Shown here: positions 51,874 through 60,657 of the stretch, one piece after another
Layout of the letters: each line of letters starts with the position of its first letter
Position numbering within the stretch: position 1 is the stretch's first letter
From: Spirosoma sp. 48-14
Lineage (GTDB): Bacteria > Bacteroidota > Bacteroidia > Cytophagales > Spirosomataceae
Direction of reading: 5' to 3'
Assembly: GCF_001898575.1 (NCBI RefSeq)
Contig: NZ_MKUD01000063.1
Location: forward strand, 477,201 to 541,200
DNA: 64,000 bases
The notes under the pieces: model-generated
Told to the model about the DNA's origin: nothing
What the model saw: only the letters and a program-made list of their open reading frames with translations
Databases searched by the model: none
Translations under genes and position numbers: made by a program

Positions 51874-52941
51874 TTAATCTTCCAGTATATTACCAAAGAT
51901 GGTGTTTTTCAACAGCAAAGCTCCTAACAGGAAGCTGATTCCCCAATACAAATACACACGATAAAAATCCTGAATGTCTTCATAGACCCTGACTTGTACT
52001 GGTGCTTTTTCAAGACGGTTGATCTGAGAAAATATGCGTTGCAGACTCCGGGCATCAGTAGCCCGGTAAAAACTACCGCTCCCAATAGCAGCAATCGTTT
52101 TCAGAATACCCTCATCAACCGTACCGGCTTTCACGGACGAAGCACGCCCAACCGCAATGGTGTAAAGGCGCATTGAAAATGCCCTGGCTAGTTTGGCAGC
52201 CGTAACAGGATCAAGATTTCCGGCTGTGTTATCACCATCGCTCAGGAGTATAATTAGTTTGCTGCGTTCCGGGCCGGTCTGTTCAATGTCGATCTGAGAT
52301 GTGTCTGCCTGTGTAGTACCCGGGTCTCGCATACGATTGATACACCGAGCCAACGCATCGCCAATTGCCGTACCCGACGTTCGAATCATGCGTGTGTTAA
52401 GGTCATTTAAGTACTGTTTTAATAAGGCATAGTCGGTTGTAAGTGGGCACAAGGAGAACGCTTCACCCGCGAAAATCACCAGACCGATTCGATCATTTTT
52501 GCGACTATTGACAAATGCCTGAGCCACCCGACGGGCAGCAGCTAGCCGATTGGGTGGCAAATCGCTCTCATTCATCGACTCTGATACATCGATAGCCAGC
52601 ATAATGTCGATTCCTTCCGACTGCTCATCGCGTTGCTGGCGTACGATCTGCGGGCGAGCCAAGGCTACCAGAAGCATAGCCACCCCCACAAACACACTAA
52701 TTGGCAACAGATAACGTAGCAGGCTTAACCATCGATCGACTAAATTGTCAGTGCCTATACGCCTTTGCCGAATCTGTCCGAGCGATATATTTAGCTGCTG
52801 TCGGGCATTTCGACTTAGATAATACCGCAAAAAAAATAACACCAGAATCCCCGGAATCAGCGAAAGAGCCAGTGGGTGCGCAAAATGATATTGCTGCCAT
52901 TGCACCGAACGAAACCAATAAACAGAATACCAGGGCTCCAT
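51874..52941 (-). CDS. batA: BatA-like von Willebrand factor A domain membrane protein
   Basis: This 355-residue protein has two N-terminal membrane helices (about 22-40 and 73-92), a VWA domain with MIDAS motif DVSES (Asp117 region), the conserved TSGTAIGDAL and LLSDGDNTAGN, and a C-terminal helix (YLYWGISFLLGALLL). This is the BatA organisation: the domain faces the periplasm and probably takes part in protein assembly or stress tolerance. It is the last of three leftward genes with only four bases to the previous one. Confidence 0.9.
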   Translation of the reverse strand: MEPWYSVYWFRSVQWQQYHFAHPLALSLIPGILVLFFLRYYLSRNARQQLNISLGQIRQRRIGTDNLVDRWLSLLRYLLPISVFVGVAMLLVALARPQIVRQQRDEQSEGIDIMLAIDVSESMNESDLPPNRLAAARRVAQAFVNSRKNDRIGLVIFAGEAFSLCPLTTDYALLKQYLNDLNTRMIRTSGTAIGDALARCINRMRDPGTTQADTSQIDIEQTGPERSKLIILLSDGDNTAGNLDPVTAAKLARAFSMRLYTIAVGRASSVKAGTVDEGILKTIAAIGSGSFYRATDARSLQRIFSQINRLEKAPVQVRVYEDIQDFYRVYLYWGISFLLGALLLKNTIFGNILED

Positions 52942-52945
52942 GCAA

Positions 52946-53950
52946 TCAGACTATTGATGAGGGTTCGGTTGTTTTTTCATCGGTAGATGCCTCCACGCTT
53001 CCACTAACCTGCAAACGAGTACGGGCACGCCGGTAGGTCTGTGTAGCTATTTCGCCCAACAGGCGCAAAGCAGGCTGCGATTGGGGCGAAAACGAACCAC
53101 CATAGATCATTCGGTCGGCCTCTCGCAACGCATCCGTTACCCGGTTATCAGCCATTTGCTCGGCTAGTTCAGGAGTAGTCATAGATGTATAAGGCAACGA
53201 ATCCAGTCGTTCTAAATAGACCTTCCAAAGAACGATTGCCTGATTAGCCGTTTCAGAAGCGGTGTATGAATTTATGTTTCGGCAGAAACGGTTGTATTCA
53301 CTCAGAAAACGGAGGTGTTGCCGATTGAGCTGATATAGCTTCCACTGCCGAGTGATCGTCCGTCCAAAAAGTGCGTATATCAGTAGGGCGGCTAAGCTCA
53401 CCAGTGAAAATCCGGTTATCAATGCCAGGTAATTGAATTGCTGTTGCAGTGTTGCCAGATCCGTTTCGGTTGCCAGTTTTGGCGGTTGTGACTGAACAGA
53501 ATCCGACTTGGCAAGGGGTAACTTTGACCGAAGGAATACCGAATCGACCCCGGACCATAGCTGGGTGCAGTCGGCGTCGCCAATCACCCGAATCGGCACC
53601 TGTAATCGTTGAATCGTATCTGTTTCAAACGAGATCAGGGTGTATACGGCACTATCGCGGCTGACGGCTGCAACACCGGCGCCTGTAGTCTGAGTGGGGA
53701 AAACGACCACCTTTTGCACCTGATAAGGCGAAAAGTGACGCGCCGTATCGGGGAACAATACATCGTTTATGGCTGGATGGCGATAGGTAAGCGAGTACTG
53801 AAATGGCCGACCAATTTCGACACTATCAGCTAAAAAATAGCCTTGTAATGGAGGCTGTCGCACTGATCGGTTCTGGGCCAGTGATACACCTGGCACCCAA
53901 AACCCCAACAGCAACACTGACAAAACGATAGCGCGAAGCGTATAAATCAT
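52946..53950 (-). CDS. Bat-operon membrane protein (DUF4381/BatD-like)
   Basis: This 334-residue protein has a signal peptide (residues 1-25, VPGVSLAQ), a periplasmic beta-rich domain of about 150 residues, one membrane helix (YLALITGFSLVSLAALLIYALFG, split by glycine) and a cytoplasmic helical tail. Proteins of this kind stand between the DUF58 and VWA genes in Bacteroidota bat clusters and probably join the membrane complex. It lies directly against the DUF58 gene (stop and start adjacent). The assignment is from context and topology rather than a strong motif. Confidence 0.75.
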   Translation of the reverse strand: MIYTLRAIVLSVLLLGFWVPGVSLAQNRSVRQPPLQGYFLADSVEIGRPFQYSLTYRHPAINDVLFPDTARHFSPYQVQKVVVFPTQTTGAGVAAVSRDSAVYTLISFETDTIQRLQVPIRVIGDADCTQLWSGVDSVFLRSKLPLAKSDSVQSQPPKLATETDLATLQQQFNYLALITGFSLVSLAALLIYALFGRTITRQWKLYQLNRQHLRFLSEYNRFCRNINSYTASETANQAIVLWKVYLERLDSLPYTSMTTPELAEQMADNRVTDALREADRMIYGGSFSPQSQPALRLLGEIATQTYRRARTRLQVSGSVEASTDEKTTEPSSIV

Positions 53951-54811
53951 TTACTTTCTCACCCTGAATAACTCAACGAGTTTTGGTACAAAATCTTCCT
54001 GCGAATCAAGAGCCAGGTAATTGGCATTGTATTGCTTGCAAAGCCGCTCAAGCCGCACCTGGTTCTGCTGAAATGTATTATGGAGGCTATTCCGAAAAGC
54101 AGCCGACGAGGTATTCACCCAAACGGTTCGCCCGGTTTCGGTATCATGAACGGGAATAATCCCCAGGCGGGGCAATTTAACCTCTCGTTGATCATACAAG
54201 TGAATAACGACCAAATCATGCTTTTTCGCCAGTGCTTTCAGATTATGCTCATATTGCTGGTCAATAAAATCAGACAGCAGAATCACCACGCTCCTACGTT
54301 TTAGCGCATTAAGCGTAAACAACAGCGCATCCGCAATACTGGTCCGGCCCGACTCCGGTTTCAGCTTATACAAGCTCATAATCAACTGATAGCCCGTTTT
54401 GAGGCCGTTGGATGGCCTGATGTATTTCTCTTTCTGATCCGAAAAACAATACATACCTACATGGCTGGCTTCCCGAATCGCCGACAAAGCCAGTACCCCA
54501 CACACTTCTTTGGTAGCCGCCAGTTTATCCCGGTAGCTTGGCCCAACGTGTTGTGAGGCACTCACATCGACTACAAAAAAGACAGTCTGGTCTTTTTCTT
54601 CCCGAAATACTTTTACGAACGTACCATGCCCTTTCGAAGATACGTTCCAGTCGATAGCCCGCACATCATCACCGTACTGATACGTCCGTAAGTCGGTAAA
54701 TTCCAGCCCCGTACCTTTAAATACCGACCGAAAACTTCCGCGCATCTGCGAATTGACCGCCTTTCGGATGCGGATGTCGAAATTTCGGAGCCGTGCCAGG
54801 AATTCGTCCAT
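53951..54811 (-). CDS. DUF58 domain protein of the Bat cluster
   Basis: This 286-residue soluble protein has the DUF58 hallmark TYQYGDDVRAIDWNVSSKGHG (residues 43-63) and a VWA-like core, VFFVVDVSASQHVG and VVILLSDFIDQQYE. Such proteins are encoded beside MoxR-type AAA ATPases and VWA membrane proteins. Here no moxR gene precedes it: the next gene to the right is on the other strand, so the ATPase, if present, is elsewhere. Confidence 0.93.
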   Translation of the reverse strand: MDEFLARLRNFDIRIRKAVNSQMRGSFRSVFKGTGLEFTDLRTYQYGDDVRAIDWNVSSKGHGTFVKVFREEKDQTVFFVVDVSASQHVGPSYRDKLAATKEVCGVLALSAIREASHVGMYCFSDQKEKYIRPSNGLKTGYQLIMSLYKLKPESGRTSIADALLFTLNALKRRSVVILLSDFIDQQYEHNLKALAKKHDLVVIHLYDQREVKLPRLGIIPVHDTETGRTVWVNTSSAAFRNSLHNTFQQNQVRLERLCKQYNANYLALDSQEDFVPKLVELFRVRK

Positions 54812-54988
54812 AGAGAGCAGACGTTATGCTTTTTTAACAATCAATCCCGAACTTTGCCTTGCAAGATCAGCTTACAAAGCTATTAGTTTTCGGTTTACCG
54901 TATTCGGTTTATGGGAGCACAGACGAATAACAATGTGTGTATCAGCTTTCGTAAACTAGATACCTAACCCTCAATCAAACCGTACTCT

Positions 54989-55363
54989 ATGTTTCGGAAC
55001 CATTTTCAATCCCGCTGGTGGAGCCTACTGGTAAGCGGCTGGCTAATGGCTGCCTGTACAGCTCCTGAAGATGAGCGACCTGACAAACTGGTTCCAACCG
55101 ATCAGATGGCCGATATTCTGACAGAGGTTCATCTGGCCGAAGCACGAGTCAGTCGCATGGCCTTGACGTCAATCGACTCATCAAATATTGTCTACAAGCG
55201 ACTAGAGAACCAGATCATCAAAAAATACCAGCTCGATACGGCAGTCTATCGGAAAAGCTACATCTTTTATTCATCTCATCCGCGAGAGATGGAAACGATC
55301 TATCAACAGGTTACGAAAAATCTGCAAAACATAATCAGTGGGAAGACACCCAAGAAAACATGA
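54989..55363 (+). CDS. DUF4296 lipoprotein
   Basis: This 124-residue protein has a lipoprotein signal (WLMAAC, Cys23). The body, with KLVPTDQMADILTEVHLAEARV and KYQLDTAVYRKSYIFYSSHPREMETIYQQV, is the DUF4296 pattern, a Bacteroidota-specific family without known function. It is encoded upstream of a polyprenol-phosphate sugar transferase, a common arrangement in the phylum. Confidence 0.85.
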   Translation: MFRNHFQSRWWSLLVSGWLMAACTAPEDERPDKLVPTDQMADILTEVHLAEARVSRMALTSIDSSNIVYKRLENQIIKKYQLDTAVYRKSYIFYSSHPREMETIYQQVTKNLQNIISGKTPKKT

Positions 55364-55470
55364 TCGCTGACGAATCAGGGGGTGAATGAACTGATCGTCA
55401 TAGCAAAAACCCCATACGTTGCCGATATGATAGGAGACCAAAACCCTGATTAACAATTTTTAATGATTAA

Positions 55471-55505
55471 TTTGTACAAAAAGCACGGGTTTTATTGTTG
55501 TACAA
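55471..55505. promoter_or_regulatory. Paired TTGTACAA palindromes upstream of the glycosyltransferase gene
   Basis: TTTGTACAAA (55471-55480) and TTGTACAA (55498-55505) are centred 26 bases apart, 30 to 65 bases before the GTG start. Two identical palindromes on a short promoter suggest binding of a dimeric regulator; no -7 box of the TAnnTTTG type was seen between them. Confidence 0.4.
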
Positions 55506-55536
55506 ATAATCCCTCTCTAAACGTAACAAAGAAGCT

Positions 55537-56337
55537 GTGAAAGAACGACTGGTCGTCATCCCTACGTATAATGAAATCGAGAATATCGAAGCGATTATCC
55601 GGAAAGTATTCAGCCTGCCGGAGCCGTTCGATATTCTTATAGTCGACGATGGTTCGCCAGATGGTACTGCCCAGTGCGTTCGCGATTTACAGCACGACTT
55701 TCCCAGCACCGGGCCTTCGCACCGACTCCATCTACTCGAACGACGTGGAAAGTTAGGATTGGGCACAGCCTACATCGATGGCTTCAAATGGGCTTTATCG
55801 CGTGGCTATCGGTATCTGTTTGAAATGGACGCCGACTTTTCCCACAATCCTGATGATCTGGTTCGGTTATACCGCGCCTGCGCCAACGAAGGTCCCGACC
55901 GGGCCGATGTAGCCGTCGGGTCACGCTACATCCGGGGGGTAAACGTCGTGAACTGGCCGATGGGCCGGGTATTGATGTCGTATTTCGCAGGCGTCTATGT
56001 TCGGTTTATCACAGGGATGTCGGTGATGGACCCAACGGCCGGTTTTGTCTGCTATCGGGCTGAGGTGCTGGAGGTTATCCTACATAACCCGATCAAATTT
56101 GTTGGATACGCGTTTCAGATCGAAATGAAGTTTACCTGTTGGAAATATGGCTTCCGAATCCAGGAAGTCCCCATTATTTTCACCGACCGCACAAAGGGGG
56201 AATCGAAGATGTCCTCGAAAATCTTTAAGGAAGCGGTTTTTGGCGTACTCCAAATGAAGGTCAGCAGTTTTTTCCGGCATTATATCCCCCGCCGGGAATC
56301 GGCAGCCAAACTCGAAGAGTCGGTTGATGCACTTTAG
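55537..56337 (+). CDS. Polyprenol-phosphate mannosyl/glycosyltransferase, GT2 (Dpm1/Ppm1-like)
   Basis: This 266-residue soluble GT2 protein begins with GTG. It has VIPTYNEIENI near the start, DILIVDDGSPDGT (about 33-45), GLGTAYIDGFKWAL, the metal-binding EMDADFSHNPDDL and the C-terminal VPIIFTDRTKGESKMS, which matches dolichol- and polyprenol-phosphate mannose synthases. No C-terminal membrane helices are present, as in the single-domain type. It would make a lipid-linked sugar donor for extracytoplasmic glycosylation. Confidence 0.92.
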   Translation: MKERLVVIPTYNEIENIEAIIRKVFSLPEPFDILIVDDGSPDGTAQCVRDLQHDFPSTGPSHRLHLLERRGKLGLGTAYIDGFKWALSRGYRYLFEMDADFSHNPDDLVRLYRACANEGPDRADVAVGSRYIRGVNVVNWPMGRVLMSYFAGVYVRFITGMSVMDPTAGFVCYRAEVLEVILHNPIKFVGYAFQIEMKFTCWKYGFRIQEVPIIFTDRTKGESKMSSKIFKEAVFGVLQMKVSSFFRHYIPRRESAAKLEESVDAL

Positions 56338-56560
56338 TATACGCTCATCATAAACTATCTGGATTAACCAGGTTACCGAACTAATCTTTATCTTTGGTAA
56401 TACGTCATAAACTCTCATGAAAACGGAGTCGATAGTGGCGTAATTTGCTCAACGTAACTCCCTCCCCTCGCCACAAGTGATTGGGTAAAGGGGCAGTTCA
56501 GCCGCTGCCCTGGTCTGTCGATGAGCCGTTTTTGTCCTGGTTAGGCCATCCGTTTTCCTG

Positions 56561-59500
56561 ATGAAACAAGGATTACTTTTAGTAGCATTTACGATTCATT
56601 GGCTTGCTCTGTACGGGCAACGCACCGTTGGCTCCGAGTGGATTAAACCCTCGCAGAAATACCTGAAGTTTACGACCAACCAGACTGGCATCTACCGCAT
56701 TACGTACGATGATCTCAAATCGGCAGATGCTTCTTTTCTTCAAACCAATCCTACCAACTGGCAACTCTTTTTTCGAGGAAAAGAACTAGCGGTTCGCATC
56801 GTTGGCCAGCAGGATGGTGCGTTCGACCCACAGGATTATCTGGAATTTTATGGAGAAGGCAATGATGGCAGTCAGGATTCGCTATTATATCGGCCCCAAA
56901 AGCGACTGCACCCTTATCAGACATTATTTTCTGATAAAACAGCCTATTTCCTGACCAATAGTTCGGGGCAAACCGGCAAACGGGTACCCGAGCAGAACCT
57001 AGCCTCTCAGGGGCTGACTGCCGAAAAATTCCACATTGAAGAAACTGTTCAGGCCTATACCAGCGAGTATACCTTCAACAACTTAAAGGGAATCGAGCCC
57101 GTTCTCCAGCAGAGTTATTTCGAGCCGGGCGAAGGCTGGTCAGGACCCTTGCTAACCACTGATTCGATCGGTGTTGTAACCATGACGTTACTGAATCGGG
57201 TTAGTACCGTTTCCTGGCCAATCGTACTGGAAGGCATGGTCAATGGCCGTGATAACACAAATCATACTATTACGGTCGATGCCGGAACTATTGCCCAGAT
57301 TCCCCCACTTTCGGTTGCTGGCTTTAGTGCTCAAACCTTCCAAAGCGCTATCAATCCATCAGGTCTTCAGAATGAACAGGTTACGGTTCGATTTAAATCG
57401 CAAAAGATCGATAATACCAACAATTTTTCGATTACCTACGTAAAAGTATCATACCCCCAGGCTACGGATATGGCGGGGCAATCGAACAAAGTGTTTCATT
57501 TACCTCCGAACACCCAATCCAGTTCGCTGCTCGCCATTAAAAACGCCCCGGCAGGGGCTGTTGCGTACGACATCACCGATAAAGCCAACTGCCAGTTTCT
57601 GGTTTTGCAAACAGCGCCGGGTCAGGCGCAGGCCGTTGTAACAGGCATGAGTCAGAAGCGGGATATTTATGTATCGAGCCAATTTCTTAAACCCCTATCG
57701 ATACAGACGACCCGTTTTACGTCGAACTTCCCGCCATCGGCAACCTACCTTATCATTACGCATTCATCGCTGAAACAGTCGGCCAGCACCTATGCGGCTT
57801 ACCGGGCATCTGATGCGGGGGGCAGGCACATTCCTTTTATTGTAGACGTGGACTCGCTTTATGACCAGTTTAATTATGGCGAACGGAGTCCTCTGGCTCT
57901 TCGGCGTTTTGCCGATTATATGCTGGCCAACACAGCGGTAAAAAATATGCTGCTGATTGGTAAGGCCTGTAGCTACCCGTACTACGTTAAAACAGCCCCC
58001 GACGACCTGGTCCCAACGATTGGCTATCCGGGTTCCGATATTTTGTTGACAGCAGGTTTAGGCGGCTATCCAGTTAATACACCTGCCCTCCCTACGGGTC
58101 GGCTGAATGTAACGAAGAACGAGCATGTACTGGCCTATCTGGAAAAAATAAAGCAAGTTGAAAACCCAGCTCAGAACGGACTTTGGCGTAAACATCTCAT
58201 TCATGTCAGTGGCGGCAAAACGAAAGAGGAGGCCCAACGGCTCAGTAGCGCCCTGGCCACTATTGGAAATATGGTGACCAATGGGCTTTTAGGAGGGCAG
58301 ATTTCAACGTTCAGTAAAACGACTACAGCCGAGGTCGAGTCGATTAATATTTCACCTTTAGTCAATGATGGTGTTAGCCTGATCACCTTTTTTGGCCACG
58401 CTGGTCCTAATGTGACAGACATGAATTTTGGGTATGCCTCCTCACCAGACAATGGCCTTCGTAATTCATTTTACCCTTTCATGATTTTTAACGGCTGCGG
58501 TGTCGGCGAGATATTCTCCCGTTTCAATGCTTTGTCGACCGACTGGTTACTAGCCCCTTCGAAAGGCGCGGCCGTCGTACTGGCACATTCCTACTGGAGC
58601 TATGAAGGCACTACTGCTTACTACCTCAACAACCTGTACACTTCGCTTTTTACAGATGCCAATACGTTAGGGATGCCTTTCGGGAAAGTGCAGCAACAGT
58701 TAAATACGGCTATTCAGAAGGGGGCTTACGGCCCTTATGATGAATCCATGATGCTGGAAATGATCTTACAGGGCGATCCGGTTGTATCCTTATACCCACT
58801 TCCTAATCCTGATTTTTCCATTGATGCAAAAGGCCTCTATATTCAGTCGTCGGTAGTTGGCAGCCCGATCAAAAGCAGCGATTCCATTCAGGTCGTTATT
58901 CCCCTGGCCAATCTGGGTAGATTCGTGGCCGGACAGTCGGTTGCTGTATCGCTAAAGAAAACGACCAATACCGGAACCACAACCGATGCATTCCGTTTCA
59001 ATGCCTTTCGCTATCAGGATACGCTAACGTATACAATCGCTAAAGACCCAACTCTGCAAAAGGTTGAGGTAACCATCGATCCAGCAAACCAGATTACCGA
59101 ATTATCGAAAACCAATAATACGGCTGCGCTCACCATCGACTGGTCGCAGGCAGAAAGTGGTACGAGTTATCCCATAAAGGCCTTACCAGATCGAATAAAC
59201 CCGGAGATCAATGTATTTATTGATGGAGCCATTCGCGAAAATCGTTCCGTTGTCGGTTTAAGTCCACGGGTCGATATTTTTATTCAGGACGAGAATCCTC
59301 TTTCGCGCCAGGATACCAGCGCAGTCGATGTTTATTTACGAAGCTGCGAGACCTGTGCTCCCCAGAAGCTGCCCGCTCAGCTCTTATCGGTGTCGGCTGT
59401 TTCAGCTAACCAACTTCAGGTCTCAACATATTTATCGCTCAAAGCAGGCAGTACCTATCAGCTTATCGTTTTTGGAAAAGATGCCGCCGGAAACCGAATT

Positions 59501-59818
59501 TCCTCACCCTATCGACTGGATCTCGTGACACTGTCGAACGAGGAAACAATTACGGTAAACACCTACCCAAATCCTGCTACCAGTTACGTCAAATTCGAGT
59601 TAAATCTGAACGTCAACGATTTGCCAACTGAATCGAGGCTCATCATCTATAACCAGGCGGGTATTCAAGTATTTAATAGCACCTTGCCTGTATCGACGGG
59701 TAAGAATCTGTTGCTTTGGCAGGGCGTATCGCCGGGCCTTTACCCGTACTCACTCCGTCTAACCTGGAAAGACGGACGTACCGATGAGCGGGCCGGGAAG
59801 GTGATCTGGCAACCTTGA
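56561..59818 (+). CDS. porU2: PorU2-type C25 (gingipain-like) cysteine peptidase, T9SS sortase
   Basis: This 1085-residue exported protein has a signal peptide (residues 1-20), a long N-terminal beta-rich prodomain and a C25 peptidase domain (about 385-750) with catalytic His613 in ITFFGHAGP and Cys646 in IFNGCGVGE. A CARDB-like stretch follows, and a C-terminal sorting domain starts at TYPNPATSY and ends near LPLSTGKN-type strands. PorU cleaves C-terminal signals of type IX secretion substrates and attaches them to the cell surface; PorU2 is the Cytophagales paralogue. It shows that the organism has type IX secretion, although no other por/gld gene is in the window. Confidence 0.88.
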   Translation: MKQGLLLVAFTIHWLALYGQRTVGSEWIKPSQKYLKFTTNQTGIYRITYDDLKSADASFLQTNPTNWQLFFRGKELAVRIVGQQDGAFDPQDYLEFYGEGNDGSQDSLLYRPQKRLHPYQTLFSDKTAYFLTNSSGQTGKRVPEQNLASQGLTAEKFHIEETVQAYTSEYTFNNLKGIEPVLQQSYFEPGEGWSGPLLTTDSIGVVTMTLLNRVSTVSWPIVLEGMVNGRDNTNHTITVDAGTIAQIPPLSVAGFSAQTFQSAINPSGLQNEQVTVRFKSQKIDNTNNFSITYVKVSYPQATDMAGQSNKVFHLPPNTQSSSLLAIKNAPAGAVAYDITDKANCQFLVLQTAPGQAQAVVTGMSQKRDIYVSSQFLKPLSIQTTRFTSNFPPSATYLIITHSSLKQSASTYAAYRASDAGGRHIPFIVDVDSLYDQFNYGERSPLALRRFADYMLANTAVKNMLLIGKACSYPYYVKTAPDDLVPTIGYPGSDILLTAGLGGYPVNTPALPTGRLNVTKNEHVLAYLEKIKQVENPAQNGLWRKHLIHVSGGKTKEEAQRLSSALATIGNMVTNGLLGGQISTFSKTTTAEVESINISPLVNDGVSLITFFGHAGPNVTDMNFGYASSPDNGLRNSFYPFMIFNGCGVGEIFSRFNALSTDWLLAPSKGAAVVLAHSYWSYEGTTAYYLNNLYTSLFTDANTLGMPFGKVQQQLNTAIQKGAYGPYDESMMLEMILQGDPVVSLYPLPNPDFSIDAKGLYIQSSVVGSPIKSSDSIQVVIPLANLGRFVAGQSVAVSLKKTTNTGTTTDAFRFNAFRYQDTLTYTIAKDPTLQKVEVTIDPANQITELSKTNNTAALTIDWSQAESGTSYPIKALPDRINPEINVFIDGAIRENRSVVGLSPRVDIFIQDENPLSRQDTSAVDVYLRSCETCAPQKLPAQLLSVSAVSANQLQVSTYLSLKAGSTYQLIVFGKDAAGNRISSPYRLDLVTLSNEETITVNTYPNPATSYVKFELNLNVNDLPTESRLIIYNQAGIQVFNSTLPVSTGKNLLLWQGVSPGLYPYSLRLTWKDGRTDERAGKVIWQP

Positions 59819-59819
59819 T

Positions 59820-60521
59820 CTAGTTTAATCGGTTGCTGGCAATCAATGACCATTTCTGTCGGCTACCTGCCGAAATAATCCCTTTGCCAATACAATCTGG
59901 TGTAGACTGGCAATAAGCCAACGATGTATTTTCGCGGTATACCAGCCCAACATTCTGTGCATATACCCGGCTGTATTTCTGTTGATTGATCAGGGTTGAA
60001 TCATTCGTACCCAGTACCGACACCGTATGATCGAACGTCTGACTGCCAACTTTAAAGGGGCGTCCGGCATCCTGGTAATGCAATACCGTATCCGGGTTGG
60101 CATTATACGTATTCAGGTTCCAGCTTGTCGACGCTGCAACGGGAAACAGCAGTTGTAGCTTAGGCACATTACCATCCTGACTAATTACTTCTGAAAGGTT
60201 TTTATAAACCGTCCGAATAGCGTTGATTTGCCAATCTGATTGGGTAGGCAGTTTGATGGATTCCTCTACCTGATAAACAACCTGCCCATTCTGTGTATAG
60301 GAATTACTGATTTTCTGCTGAAGCTGATAGGTACGTGTAGTTGGCGCACCAGTGAGCGTATACGTTTCCTGGGTTACCTGATAAATCCAGTAATCACCTG
60401 TCTGAATCGGGAAATAAGTTGAATCATCGGGCGTAGGAGATGTATTGGTCGATTGGCACCCAACGCCAAGGCTAATCATTGTCAGCAGAGTAACTTGATA
60501 GAGGCTACTTTTTAAACGCAT
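59820..60521 (-). CDS. Lipoprotein of unknown function
   Basis: This 233-residue protein has a lipoprotein signal (ISLGVGC, Cys22) and a Ser/Thr/Pro linker. The remainder is beta-rich with repeated aromatic residues (YFPIQTGDYWIYQVTQETY), a start seen in many short Bacteroidota lipoproteins. A cysteine pair in YCQSTPDCIG may form a disulfide. It is convergent with porU2 with one base between the stop codons. No function can be assigned. Confidence 0.75.
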   Translation of the reverse strand: MRLKSSLYQVTLLTMISLGVGCQSTNTSPTPDDSTYFPIQTGDYWIYQVTQETYTLTGAPTTRTYQLQQKISNSYTQNGQVVYQVEESIKLPTQSDWQINAIRTVYKNLSEVISQDGNVPKLQLLFPVAASTSWNLNTYNANPDTVLHYQDAGRPFKVGSQTFDHTVSVLGTNDSTLINQQKYSRVYAQNVGLVYRENTSLAYCQSTPDCIGKGIISAGSRQKWSLIASNRLN

Positions 60522-60657
60522 TTGGCGGCTTAACTATAAAATGGTCGGATCGCTCAGGCAGGCGGCTCCCCCGTCAATCTGATAAACTTGTACACGATGA
60601 CTACCCGAAAGCGAAGATACAAAAAGGGTTACGTTATTACGTTTTCACGACTAAACC

